64,000 bases of DNA from Actinokineospora alba. Lineage in GTDB: Bacteria > Actinomycetota > Actinomycetes > Mycobacteriales > Pseudonocardiaceae. Shown piece after piece: positions 11,673 through 20,114 of the stretch. The DNA lies in contig NZ_SNXU01000001.1 in NCBI RefSeq assembly GCF_004362515.1, positions 5,394,001 through 5,458,000 of the forward strand, given 5' to 3'. How positions within the stretch are numbered: the stretch's first letter is position 1; every line of letters begins with the position of its first letter. A program made the translations under genes and the position numbers. Under the pieces are notes generated by a model. It saw only the letters and a program-made list of their open reading frames with translations, was not told the DNA's origin and searched no databases.

Positions 11673-14600
11673 CGCCGCTCCGCCTGCGCCGCTCGGCGAG
11701 CAACACGCGGCCCGCGCGGCGCTCCTTGACGTGCACCTGGGGCAGCGTGGCCGCCGCGGGCTGGAACTGGGCGGCGCACGCCGCCACCGTCCCGGATCGG
11801 AAAAGATCGGTCACCGAGATCTCCAGTCCTTCCCTGGCCATCCGCTCCTGCATGGTGATCAGGGCGAAGCTGTGCCCGCCCAGGTCGAAGAAGTTGTCGT
11901 GCAGCCCGACGTCGGGGTTGCCAAGCACGTCCACCCAGATCCGCCGGATGCGTTCCTCCAGCGAGGTTCCCGCGGAGAGGGCCGCCCGCGGCGCGGGCAC
12001 GACCGTCTCGGCCAGCAGCCTGCGCGTGTCGACCTTGCCGTGCGCGGTCAGCGGGATCGCCGCCACGACGGCGATGCGCGACGGGACCATGTAGCCGGGC
12101 AGCAGGGTGCGGACATGGGCGCGCAGCTCGCGGTCGGCGTCGGTGCCGAGGTCGCCGGAGACGAACGCCACGAGGGTGTCGCCCTCGGCGGCCACCGCGC
12201 AAGACCGGACCCGGGGGTGACTCAGGAACGCCCGCTCCACCTCGTCGCACTCGACCCGGTGGCCGCGGACCTGCACCTGGGTGTCGTTGCGTCCCAGGTA
12301 GACCAGGTTCCCGTCGGTGCCCCACTTCACCACGTCGCCGGTCTTGTAGACGACACCGTCGCCGAACGGGTCGGGCAGGAACCGCTCGGCCGTCAGCTCG
12401 GGGTTGCCCAGGTAGCCCTTGGCGACCAGCGGCCCGCCGATGTACAGCTCGCCCGCCACGTTGACCCCGACCGGGGTTCGCCGCTCATCGAGCACGTAGC
12501 AGCGGCCCGACGGCAGGGCGACGCCGATGTTGCCCTGCCGCACCTGGGACAGCTCCGCCGCGGGCACCTCGGCGATCGTGACGTGGATCGTGCCCTCGGT
12601 GATGCCGTACATGTTGACGAACACCGTGTCGAGCCACGGCGCCGACGAGGTCAGCGACGCCAGGCGCGACCAGCTCAGCGCCTCCCCGCCCAGCACCACG
12701 TACCGCGGCGGGGAGGACTCGCCCAGGCCGAGGAACGGCGGGAGGACCCGGTAGAGCGAGCCCGGGGTCTGGCTGAGCACGGAGACCCGCTCGTCGCGGA
12801 CCAGCCGGGCGAGCCGCGCGGGGTCCACCAGGTCGGGCTGCTCGGCGATCACCAGCCGGGCGCCGGTCGTCAGCGCGCCCCACACCTCCCAGACGGAGAA
12901 GTCGAACGCGAACGAGTGCGCGCACAGCCACACGTCGTCGGCCGAGGTGTCCAGGCCCGCCGGGGTCGGATCGAACAGCGCGCTCACCCCGGCATGGCCG
13001 ACCATGACGCCCTTGGGGACACCGGTCGACCCGGAGGTGTAGATGACGTAGGCGAGGTCAGCGGCTTCCGGGAAGGCTTGGGGGACAAGCGAATCCCCGT
13101 CGGCGGTGAACACGTCGAGCACAGTGCCCGCGGTGAGCTGCTCGGCCAGGTCGACGGTGTCGGGCTCGGCCAGCATGACCGGGGTCGACGCGCTGCCCGC
13201 GATGAGGTCGAGGCGCTGCCGCGGGTACTCGGGGTCGAGCGGGACGTAGGCGCCGCCTGCCTTCCAGATCCCCAGGATGGCGGCGACGACGGCGGGGGAG
13301 CGGCGCAGCAGCAGGCCCACCAGGTCGCCTTTGGCCACCCCGGCGGCGGCCAGGCCAGCGGCGACCCGGTCCGACCAGCGGTCCAACTCGCCGTAGGACA
13401 GGTCGCGGCCCTGGTGCCGGATTGCCACGCCGGCCGGGTTGCTCTGGGCCTGCTCCACGAACCGTGCCAGGACCGAAGGGTGGCCGGTGCTCACGGGCGG
13501 GTAGGTGGTCAGCTGGGCGCGCTCGTCGGCGCCGACCATGCTCGGCTCGGCTTCTTCGTCCACAATGGAGGTGAGGAACGTCAGGTAGTGGTCCAGCAGG
13601 GTCGTCGCGGTTGACGGGTCGAACAGCTCGGTGCTGAACTCCGCGCGCAGGAACGGGATGTCGGTCGAGACGTCGAGGGTCACGCCGAGGTCGAACTTCG
13701 CCGCCTCGATCTCGACGTCGACCTCGGTGAGCTTCACCCCGTCGAGGTCGGGGAAGGCGAACGGGAAGTTCTGCACGGTGAGCGCGGTCTGGAACAGCGG
13801 CGCGTGGCTCAGCTCCCGCTCCCCGGCGGTGGCGTGCACGATCTGCTCGAAGGGCACGGACTGCCAGGAGAAGGCGGACAGCGACGCGGTGCGCGCCCGG
13901 TGCACCAGCTCGGTGAACGTCGGCGCGCCGGACAGGTCGATCCGCACCGGCAGGGTGTTGACCAGGCAGCCGACGAGGGCGTCCTCGCCCTCCTCCATCC
14001 GGTTGGCGACCGGGACGCCGATGACGACGTCGTCCTGGCCGGTGTAGCGCGACAGCACCGAGGCGTAGGCCGCCAGGCTGACGGTGAACAGCGTGGTGCC
14101 GTGGCGCTTGGCCCAGCCGGTGAGCCGGTCGACCAGGTCGGTGTCGACCCGCCGGCGGACGACCGCGCCCGCGCAGCCCAGCACGCTGGGGCGGGGGAAG
14201 TCGGTGGGCAGCGCGAGCTTCGGCGCGCCGTTGAGTTCCTTGCGCCAGAAGGAAAGTCCGGCCCGGTTGTCCTCCCACTCGGCGCGCTGGGCCTGCGAGT
14301 ACCGAAGGTAGGACTCCGCTTCGCCGGGGTACTGGGCGCCCTCGGCGCCCGCCGTGATGGCGTTGTACTCCGCGGCGAGGTCGTTGAGTACCAGGCCGAC
14401 CGACCAGCCGTCGCACGCGATGTGGTGAATGAGGACGACAAGCGCGTGCTCGTCCGGGCCCCAGCTGCGGATCCAGGCGCGCAGCAGCGGCCCGGTGCCC
14501 AGCGTGAAGGGCTTGGCCGACTCGGCCGCCACCAGCTCGCGCAACTGCTCGTCCTGGCTGTCCTGGTCGGTCCACGCCACTGCGCTGACGTCGATGTCCG

Positions 14601-14835
14601 GTTCCGCGTTCGGCTGGATGTGCTGGTGCAGCACGCCTTCGGCGACCTGGTACGTGGTGCGCAGCGAGTCGTGCCGGGCCACCACGCGCCGCAGCGCGTC
14701 GGTCAGTGCCGTGACCCGCAGCTCGCCCTCGACGCGCAGCGCGAAGGCCACGACGTACGCCGGGTTGCCGGGTTGCAGCTCGTTGAGGAAGTAGAGCCGT
14801 TCTTGTGCGAACGACGCGCGACCGGTGAGGACCAT
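11656..14835 (-). CDS. NRPS module C-A-PCP, threonine-type pocket
   Basis: A 1059-residue module and first gene of the minus-strand operon. The C domain carries an intact H-H-I-A-C-D-G motif near residues 136-142. The A domain has Y-V-I-Y-T-S-G-S-T-G, F-D-F-S-V-W-E and M-Y-G-I-T-E-G-T-I-H; the pocket read by eye is D-F-W-S-V-G-M-I-H, close to the threonine code D-F-W-N-I-G-M-V-H-K. The terminal carrier reads L-G-G-H-S. Having a C domain at the front of the first protein implies an acyl or peptidyl donor supplied from elsewhere (a lipo-initiation C, or a carrier from the second half of the locus). The start at 14835 has only a weak ribosome site. Confidence 0.9.
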   Translation of the reverse strand: MVLTGRASFAQERLYFLNELQPGNPAYVVAFALRVEGELRVTALTDALRRVVARHDSLRTTYQVAEGVLHQHIQPNAEPDIDVSAVAWTDQDSQDEQLRELVAAESAKPFTLGTGPLLRAWIRSWGPDEHALVVLIHHIACDGWSVGLVLNDLAAEYNAITAGAEGAQYPGEAESYLRYSQAQRAEWEDNRAGLSFWRKELNGAPKLALPTDFPRPSVLGCAGAVVRRRVDTDLVDRLTGWAKRHGTTLFTVSLAAYASVLSRYTGQDDVVIGVPVANRMEEGEDALVGCLVNTLPVRIDLSGAPTFTELVHRARTASLSAFSWQSVPFEQIVHATAGERELSHAPLFQTALTVQNFPFAFPDLDGVKLTEVDVEIEAAKFDLGVTLDVSTDIPFLRAEFSTELFDPSTATTLLDHYLTFLTSIVDEEAEPSMVGADERAQLTTYPPVSTGHPSVLARFVEQAQSNPAGVAIRHQGRDLSYGELDRWSDRVAAGLAAAGVAKGDLVGLLLRRSPAVVAAILGIWKAGGAYVPLDPEYPRQRLDLIAGSASTPVMLAEPDTVDLAEQLTAGTVLDVFTADGDSLVPQAFPEAADLAYVIYTSGSTGVPKGVMVGHAGVSALFDPTPAGLDTSADDVWLCAHSFAFDFSVWEVWGALTTGARLVIAEQPDLVDPARLARLVRDERVSVLSQTPGSLYRVLPPFLGLGESSPPRYVVLGGEALSWSRLASLTSSAPWLDTVFVNMYGITEGTIHVTIAEVPAAELSQVRQGNIGVALPSGRCYVLDERRTPVGVNVAGELYIGGPLVAKGYLGNPELTAERFLPDPFGDGVVYKTGDVVKWGTDGNLVYLGRNDTQVQVRGHRVECDEVERAFLSHPRVRSCAVAAEGDTLVAFVSGDLGTDADRELRAHVRTLLPGYMVPSRIAVVAAIPLTAHGKVDTRRLLAETVVPAPRAALSAGTSLEERIRRIWVDVLGNPDVGLHDNFFDLGGHSFALITMQERMAREGLEISVTDLFRSGTVAACAAQFQPAAATLPQVHVKERRAGRVLLAERRRRSGGGDHG

Positions 14836-14943
14836 AGGTCAATCATGTGAGCGGGGCACTCCCGTCGAACAGGTCATTCATCTCCGGGACATCCGGGAAA
14901 CTCTCCCCGTTCACCGGGAATACTTGTGGCCGAACAAAAGCAA
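14836..14943 (-). promoter_or_regulatory. probable promoter region of the NRPS/PKS operon
   Basis: The 108 bases between the NRPS start and the terminator hairpin must hold the operon promoter if the hairpin ends MFS transcription. Three close copies of a C-C-G-G-G-A-like hexamer lie around 14882-14920 (TCCGGGA twice, ACCGGGA once) and could be a repeated regulator site. No confident -35/-10 pair was recognised. Confidence 0.4.
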
Positions 14944-14978
14944 CCCGGGTGGCGCCGAAGTCATCGGCGCCACCCGGG
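14944..14978 (-). terminator. strong terminator hairpin downstream of the MFS gene
   Basis: Perfect 15-bp inverted repeat (arms 14944-14958 and 14964-14978, loop of 5 bases). Read on the minus strand it is followed by a TTGCTTTTG tract, giving a classic rho-independent shape. It sits 45 bases past the MFS stop codon and separates that transcript from the NRPS operon. Confidence 0.8.
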
Positions 14979-15023
14979 CTCTTGGGTGAGGTAGTTCAGC
15001 CGTACAGACGGATTCAGTCGGAC

Positions 15024-16286
15024 TCAGGCGGACACTGTGGACAGTTCCGCGGGCTCGGGACTCGACGCCGCCAGCTTGCGTTCGCTGCGCCGCGCGGCCG
15101 GGGCGATGAGGGCCGACGCGACGAGCACGACGGCGGCGATGGCCACCCAGCCCCAGAAGCCGAACGCGATGACGATGCCGGAGAGAATCGCCGGGCCGAT
15201 GATGTTCTGGCTGATCACATGCAGGTCGAACGCGCCAAGGTACTCACCCTGGGCGTGTTCGGGGGCCAGGCCGAAGCCCAGGCCCCAGGCCGAGGCCGAC
15301 TGCATGATCTCGGCGACCGAGAGCACCAGCACCGCGGCGATGATGGCGCCCGACACGAGAATGACGTTGCTGTTCAAAGCGGTCACGGCCACCGTGAGGC
15401 AGCCCGCCGCGAGCCAGTAGCCCGATCGTCGGGCGATGCGGGACGCGCCCAGCACCGTCTCGGCGCCCTTGCTGGCCCGGACCTGGAACAGGATCACGAA
15501 GACCGTGTTGAAGATCAGCAGCAGCGGGACGACGAAGTGCGGCATCGAGGTGCGGGTCAGCGCCCACAGCGGCAAGGTGACCAGGACGATGGTGACGTGC
15601 GAGGCGAGCACGGTCGAAACCCCGATGACACCGAGGAAAGGCAGGTCGCGCACCGCGGCGAAGCGGCGCAGTCCACTCGGGATCGGCTTGGCCTCACCCT
15701 CGGGCAGCCGGGTCACCAGCACCGCGGCGGCGATCATCAGCACCGCGGTGGTCAGCGGGATCATCACGAGCAGTCTCGGGCTCAGGGCGGCGGCCGCGGC
15801 GACCCCGATGCCGAGGCTGAAGCCGATGTTGAACACCGACCGCATCATCGCCTTGAGCCGGACCCGCTCCTCCGGTGGCACGAGCGTGCCCAGCAGCGCG
15901 CTCGTGGTCGGACTCGTGCCGTACTCGACGAAACCGACGCACATGACGAGCACGTAGAACGCGATGACGTTGTCCACCAACGAATACAGTGAGAACCCGA
16001 CCGCGAGGGTGACGAACAGGATGCTCAGCAGCCTGCGCCGGTTCATTCGGTCGGCGACCATGCCGAACGCGATGGACGAGAGCAGTCCGGAGAAACCCGC
16101 GGCGGACAGGCCGAGGCCGACCTGGCCCGCGCTGAGGCCGACGTGCAGCGTGAAGTACACGACGCTGCCGCTGATGAACACGCCCTTGCCGATCGATTCG
16201 GCGAGCCGGATCGCGATCAGCTTGCGGCGCAGCGAATCAGCCGGGATGAACCGGGCGGAGAGGGTGGCGAGACGGGACAGGGGCAT
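15024..16286 (-). CDS. MFS transporter, probable exporter of the pathway
   Basis: A 420-residue membrane protein with about 12 hydrophobic segments and an MFS-type motif between the second and third segments (G-M-V-A-D-R-M-N-R-R-R). The cytoplasmic central loop follows helix 6, and the C-terminus is a short hydrophilic tail. It lies just upstream of the NRPS operon and downstream of a resistance-type kinase, the normal position for a self-protection or product-export pump. Substrate cannot be read from sequence. It has its own upstream region and its own terminator. Confidence 0.85.
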   Translation of the reverse strand: MPLSRLATLSARFIPADSLRRKLIAIRLAESIGKGVFISGSVVYFTLHVGLSAGQVGLGLSAAGFSGLLSSIAFGMVADRMNRRRLLSILFVTLAVGFSLYSLVDNVIAFYVLVMCVGFVEYGTSPTTSALLGTLVPPEERVRLKAMMRSVFNIGFSLGIGVAAAAALSPRLLVMIPLTTAVLMIAAAVLVTRLPEGEAKPIPSGLRRFAAVRDLPFLGVIGVSTVLASHVTIVLVTLPLWALTRTSMPHFVVPLLLIFNTVFVILFQVRASKGAETVLGASRIARRSGYWLAAGCLTVAVTALNSNVILVSGAIIAAVLVLSVAEIMQSASAWGLGFGLAPEHAQGEYLGAFDLHVISQNIIGPAILSGIVIAFGFWGWVAIAAVVLVASALIAPAARRSERKLAASSPEPAELSTVSA

Positions 16287-16352
16287 CGGTACACGTCCTG
16301 TGCTGAGGGAAACGGTGGAGTCAATGCTGCGGGTGCCCGCGTCCCGGCGGCA

Positions 16353-16409
16353 GGGTGCCGCGACACCCGAATCGGGAAGATCGCCCGACTGTCCGGGTGT
16401 GCGGCACCC
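16353..16409 (-). terminator. long hairpin between kinase and MFS genes
   Basis: Arms 16353-16369 and 16394-16409 pair over 16 bp with a single bulge; the 24-base loop contains a smaller TCGGG/CCCGA stem. It lies beyond the kinase stop on the minus strand and upstream of the MFS start, so it may end the regulator-kinase transcript or act in the MFS leader. There is no clear T-run, so the terminator call is tentative. Confidence 0.5.
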
Positions 16410-16438
16410 GCCACCGGGAACGCGCTTCTGCTATGCGG

Positions 16439-17275
16439 TCAGTACTCGCCGCGGCCGAACGCGGCCAGTTCCGCGCGGTGGCCGGGGTTGCTGACGTGCG
16501 TCGCCCCGATCGGCGCGGTCACCCGGCACCACGCGTCGAGCCGCTGGACGTCGATGTCGGCCGCCGCGGCCAGTTCGTCGCGCCGCCGGACCATCTCCGC
16601 GCGGTCGAGTCCTTCCAGGACGTAGTCGACGGCGTCGAAACAGGGGTCACCCGCGCAGGCCATCGGGTCGATCGCGACCAGGCCGCGGGTGTCGTCGGTC
16701 AGCACGTTGCCCAAGTGCAAATCGCCGTGGAGCAGGACCGTGTCGGTGGGAACGGCCAGCAGTTCGTCGCGCAGCTTCCGGGACGTGGTGAGGTCGGCGC
16801 CCCGCTTGGTCGCGGAGTTGAACAGCACGTCGATCCAGTCCGCGAGCTTGCGCGGCGCGCTCGCCGGGTCGCCCGCGGAGTGCAGGTCGGTCAGGAACGC
16901 GGCGTACTCGGCGGGGGAGGGCGGCACCGGCAGCTTCTCCACCAGGGCACCGGGATGCACGGCTTCCAGGAGTACCGCCCCACGTGCGGCTTCGAACACG
17001 GCGGGCACCCGGCCGGAGGCCGCGAACTGGCGCAGCATCTCGGTTTCCTCGCCCACGGCGTACGCGTCGGGGGAGAGCTTCAGGATCGCGTCCCCGGCCG
17101 GGGACTTGCAGCTGAGCACGACCGAGGAGTTGCCGGACTTGAACTCGGCGCCGAGCCGCAAGTCCCACTCGCTGACCAGTGCCGCCACCCGGTCCGGGAG
17201 GCCGGGCACCCATCTGTGCGTCGCCTTGCCGAACCGGGGTTCCAGTCGGGCGGTGATGGCGTCGAGATCCAACAA
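16439..17275 (-). CDS. APH(6)-type aminoglycoside/hydroxyurea phosphotransferase
   Basis: A 278-residue kinase-like protein with the layout of the APH(6)/hydroxyurea kinase family: an N-terminal W-D-L-R-L-G and G-N-S-S-V-V-L nucleotide-binding region, the Brenner-type catalytic loop L-H-G-D-L-H-L-G-N-V-L, and a metal-binding I-D-P-M-A-C-A-G-D-P. Known members phosphorylate streptomycin-type aminoglycosides. The TTG at 17275 is chosen because AGGAG lies 8 bases upstream and no other family-consistent start fits. The gene overlaps the tail of the response-regulator gene. Next to an NRPS cluster it may be a self-resistance enzyme acting on a hydroxyl or amino-alcohol product, but that is inference. 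Confidence 0.8.
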   Translation of the reverse strand: MLDLDAITARLEPRFGKATHRWVPGLPDRVAALVSEWDLRLGAEFKSGNSSVVLSCKSPAGDAILKLSPDAYAVGEETEMLRQFAASGRVPAVFEAARGAVLLEAVHPGALVEKLPVPPSPAEYAAFLTDLHSAGDPASAPRKLADWIDVLFNSATKRGADLTTSRKLRDELLAVPTDTVLLHGDLHLGNVLTDDTRGLVAIDPMACAGDPCFDAVDYVLEGLDRAEMVRRRDELAAAADIDVQRLDAWCRVTAPIGATHVSNPGHRAELAAFGRGEY

Positions 17276-17286
17276 TGTGGTGACTC

Positions 17287-18042
17287 CTAGGAATTCGCGG
17301 CGGCGCCGGCCGGGACGCGGCCCGCCGACAGGGGATGGGAGTGGGCCTGCCCGGTGGCGGGCCGAGGGATGTCGCGCACCAGCTCCAGCGGCGCCCGGCC
17401 GCGGATCGCGGCCTTGGCCAGTTCGACGGCTTCCATCCGGCTGGCCACGTGCAGCTTGTTGAAGATGGTGGAGATGTGGTTGGCGATCGTCTTGGGAGAC
17501 AGGTGAAGCTGCGCGGCGATGCCCGCGTTGCGCATGCCGGACACCATGAGCTCCAGGACGTCCTGCTCGCGGGCGGTCAGCTCGGGAAACAGGTCCTGGT
17601 TGCGGGCCGCCCGGCTGCCGATGCGGTTGATCAGCTGGTCGGCGACCCTGGGCCCGAGGACGGCGTCGCCCTGGGCGAGACCGGTGACCGCGCGGATGAT
17701 GCCGCCGTCGTCGCAGCTCTTGAGCAGGTAGCCGCGGGCTCCCGCGCGCAGCGCGGCGACCACGGTGTTCTCGTCGTCGACCGCGGTGAAGACCAGGACC
17801 GCCGTCGACGGCGAGGTCCGCAGCACCTCGCGGATGGTGGCGTCGACCTGGCTGCCCGGTAACTCGGCGTCGATGACCAGCACGTCCGGTCTGTGTACCG
17901 CCGCGAGTCTCGTGACCTCCCGTGTGGTCGACGCTTCGCCCACCACGGTGATCTCCGATGACCTGGACAGCAGCGCGATCAGCCCCCGCCGAACGATCGG
18001 CTGCTCGTCGGCGAGCACGACAGTGACTCTTGCCAATTCCAC
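17287..18042 (-). CDS. LuxR/NarL-type response regulator
   Basis: A 251-residue protein with a receiver domain (phosphoacceptor Asp near 58 in V-L-V-I-D; acidic pair near 12-13; T and K switch residues present) and a LuxR helix-turn-helix near 165-220 (L-T-A-R-E-Q-D-V-L-E-L and S-P-K-T-I-A-N-H-I). It begins at GTG 18042 behind a GAGGGG ribosome site and overlaps the kinase gene. No sensor kinase lies alongside, so it is an orphan regulator here. Being the first gene of the flank next to the NRPS operon, it is a good candidate for a pathway-specific activator. Confidence 0.85.
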   Translation of the reverse strand: MELARVTVVLADEQPIVRRGLIALLSRSSEITVVGEASTTREVTRLAAVHRPDVLVIDAELPGSQVDATIREVLRTSPSTAVLVFTAVDDENTVVAALRAGARGYLLKSCDDGGIIRAVTGLAQGDAVLGPRVADQLINRIGSRAARNQDLFPELTAREQDVLELMVSGMRNAGIAAQLHLSPKTIANHISTIFNKLHVASRMEAVELAKAAIRGRAPLELVRDIPRPATGQAHSHPLSAGRVPAGAAANS

Positions 18043-18467
18043 ATTGACCCCTCAACCCCAGCGGACCGCCCGGTCCGCATGACCGGCCCCGGATTCGAGG
18101 CCGCTGATCACTTCGCCCGCGGCGCGATCGCCCCGCTGGACTGCACCCCCACCTACCGCGCACCGGTCCGTGTCGACGGGCCAATGGGCAACAGGTTGGA
18201 TATCGCGCCCTTGCTCTCGGGCGTGACGGTCCGGCCCTTCCGGCTTTCACACCACAAGACGGCCATCCGCCACCGAGGTTGCGGGCAGGACGCGCCGCCG
18301 GGCCTGGACACTCTCCGAAGTTCAGTAACGCGAACGGTTGATGCCCGGTCGTTTGTCACCATCCGGGCGTATCTCTCCATTAGAGAGGCATCTATGGCAC
18401 GTTGACGGCGCCCTTGTCGGATGCTTCACTGGCCGCAAGTGTTCGTCTTAATGAACGGGGTGTAGGG
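18043..18467. other. 425-base intergenic region between divergent genes
   Basis: This stretch separates the response-regulator gene from the aminopeptidase gene and should carry both promoters. A short perfect inverted repeat CTCTC-CATTA-GAGAG lies around 18374-18388, and a TTGACG hexamer follows at 18402. No protein-coding gene is convincing here: open frames in it have atypical composition and no family features. Confidence 0.4.
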
Positions 18468-19880
18468 GTGGACCTGGTGGGCAAAGACGCTCGCAACATC
18501 ATCAAGCCCGCCGAGGCCGCCGGCTTCCGTGACTTCATCCAGCGCGACTGGGGTCCGGCTGACCGCACGCCGCGGCTGCCGGACGGTAACGCCAAGGCCT
18601 CCGCGGCGCACCGCTCGCGGCTCAGTGCCGCGCTGCCCGGGGTGCGGATCGCGGTGGCGGCGGGCAACGCTCCTGTCCGGTCGAACACCACCGACTACGG
18701 CTTCCGGCCCGACAGCGACTTCGTCTGGCTCACCGGCTGCCAGGCCGAGGGCGCTGTGCTCGTCATGCACCCGGTGCCGGGCGGGCACGACGCCGAACTG
18801 TTCCTGCGGCCCCCGAAAGGCCCCGAGAGCCCCGAGTTCTACGCCAACGCCCGCGATGGCGAACTGTGGGTGGGCCCGGCGCCCGGCTTGCTTGACTGGG
18901 CCGCCGCACTCGACCTGCCGTGTCGCCCGGTGGACGAGTTGGCGGGCGCGCTGCGCGGCCCCGCCGCGGCCACGGTCGGGGTCGACCCGCTGCTGGACGC
19001 GCTGACCTCGTCGACCTACGAGCAGGCGCTGACGCTGCGCCGGACCCTGGCCGAGCTCAAGCGGGTCAAGGACTCCTGGGAGCAAGCGCAGCTGCGCCAC
19101 GCCGTGGACGCCACCGTTCGCGGGTTCGCCGACGTGGTCGGCGACCTGCCTGCCGCGATCGACGGCGGCGGCGAGCGGTGGCTGGAGAGCACCTTCCACC
19201 GGCGCTCCCGCGCCGAGGGCAACGGCCCCGGCTACGGCACCATCGTCGCCGCGGGCCCGCACGCCCCGGTGCTGCACTGGACCCGCTGCGACGGCCCGGT
19301 GCGGCCCGGCGACGTGCTGCTCATGGACGCGGGCGTCGAGGCGGACACGCTCTACACCGCCGACGTGACGCGGACCCTCCCGATCTCCGGGGAGTTCACC
19401 CCCGCCCAGCGCCAGGTGTACGACCTGGTCCACGCCGCCCACCTGGCCGCGATCGAGGAGGTCCGGCCCGGCAGGCCGTTTTCGTCGTTCTTCCACGCCG
19501 CCATGCGGGTCCTGGCCGAGGGGCTGCACGACTGGGGGATGCTCCCGGTGTCGGTGGAGGAGGCGCTGAGCCCTGACGGGCAGCACCACCGCCGGTACAT
19601 CTGCTGCGGCGTCGGCCACCACGTCGGACTCGACGTGCACGACTGCGGCTCACTTCGCCCGGCGGCCTACCAGCTCGACGCCCTGGCGCCCGGCATGGCG
19701 CTCACTGTCGAACCCGGCCTGTACTTCCACCCCAACGACCTGACCGTCCCCGCTGAGCTTCGCGGCATCGGCGTCCGGATCGAGGACGACCTGCTGGTCA
19801 CCGAGACCGGCGCCGAGATCCTCTCCGCGGCGCTGCCGATGTCGGCGAGCGGGATCGAGGAATGGATGGCCCGAATTTAG
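18468..19880 (+). CDS. pepP: Xaa-Pro aminopeptidase (M24B)
   Basis: A 470-residue peptidase expected to remove the first residue ahead of proline. The N-terminal creatinase-like domain (about 1-200) includes R-S-N-T-T-D-Y-G-F-R-P-D-S-D-F. The pita-bread catalytic domain has the usual metal ligands in M-D-A-G, T-A-D-V-T-R, G-V-G-H-H-V-G-L-D-V-H-D, T-V-E-P-G and a final I-E-D-D. GTG 18468 is preferred because G-rich Shine-Dalgarno-like sequence precedes it and the extra upstream residues to TTG 18402 look unlike the family; GTG 18477 is possible. It may be an ordinary housekeeping gene. Confidence 0.88.
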   Translation: MDLVGKDARNIIKPAEAAGFRDFIQRDWGPADRTPRLPDGNAKASAAHRSRLSAALPGVRIAVAAGNAPVRSNTTDYGFRPDSDFVWLTGCQAEGAVLVMHPVPGGHDAELFLRPPKGPESPEFYANARDGELWVGPAPGLLDWAAALDLPCRPVDELAGALRGPAAATVGVDPLLDALTSSTYEQALTLRRTLAELKRVKDSWEQAQLRHAVDATVRGFADVVGDLPAAIDGGGERWLESTFHRRSRAEGNGPGYGTIVAAGPHAPVLHWTRCDGPVRPGDVLLMDAGVEADTLYTADVTRTLPISGEFTPAQRQVYDLVHAAHLAAIEEVRPGRPFSSFFHAAMRVLAEGLHDWGMLPVSVEEALSPDGQHHRRYICCGVGHHVGLDVHDCGSLRPAAYQLDALAPGMALTVEPGLYFHPNDLTVPAELRGIGVRIEDDLLVTETGAEILSAALPMSASGIEEWMARI

Positions 19881-20069
19881 CTGTTCCTACGGGCGGAAAA
19901 ATGCGTTCTGTTCGACTTCGGTAACCGGCTGATTCGCCGCGGGCGACAACCGTGGCCGATAGCGTGTAATCACGGGCTCGTCGGGAGTCGATCGCCGCTC
20001 TGGTGGTGAATATCTCATGGTCGACCGCGTTCGGTGTCGTGCCATTTCGTTTCTTATTTGAATACGCGA

Positions 20070-20111
20070 ATCGGGGGTCTGCGGGTTCGAATCGACCCGC
20101 AGACCCCCGAT
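20070..20111. terminator. bidirectional terminator between convergent peptidase genes
   Basis: Perfect 17-bp stem (20070-20086 with 20095-20111) and an 8-base loop, sitting between the ends of the two convergent peptidase genes. The loop-proximal sequence happens to look like a tRNA T-arm, but no tRNA surrounds it. Confidence 0.8.
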
Positions 20112-20114
20112 CGG

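Noticed and set aside
11455..13614. Long plus-strand open frame opposite the Thr-type NRPS gene
   Set aside because: Same reason: no recognisable motifs and full overlap with a well-supported NRPS gene.
18079..18405. Possible 108-residue gene between regulator and aminopeptidase
   Set aside because: No ribosome site, no family features and atypical composition; more likely promoter DNA.
20075..20105. T-arm-like sequence GGGTTCGAATC suggesting a tRNA gene
   Set aside because: It is the loop and inner stem of a 17-bp terminator hairpin; no acceptor stem, D arm or anticodon arm surrounds it.
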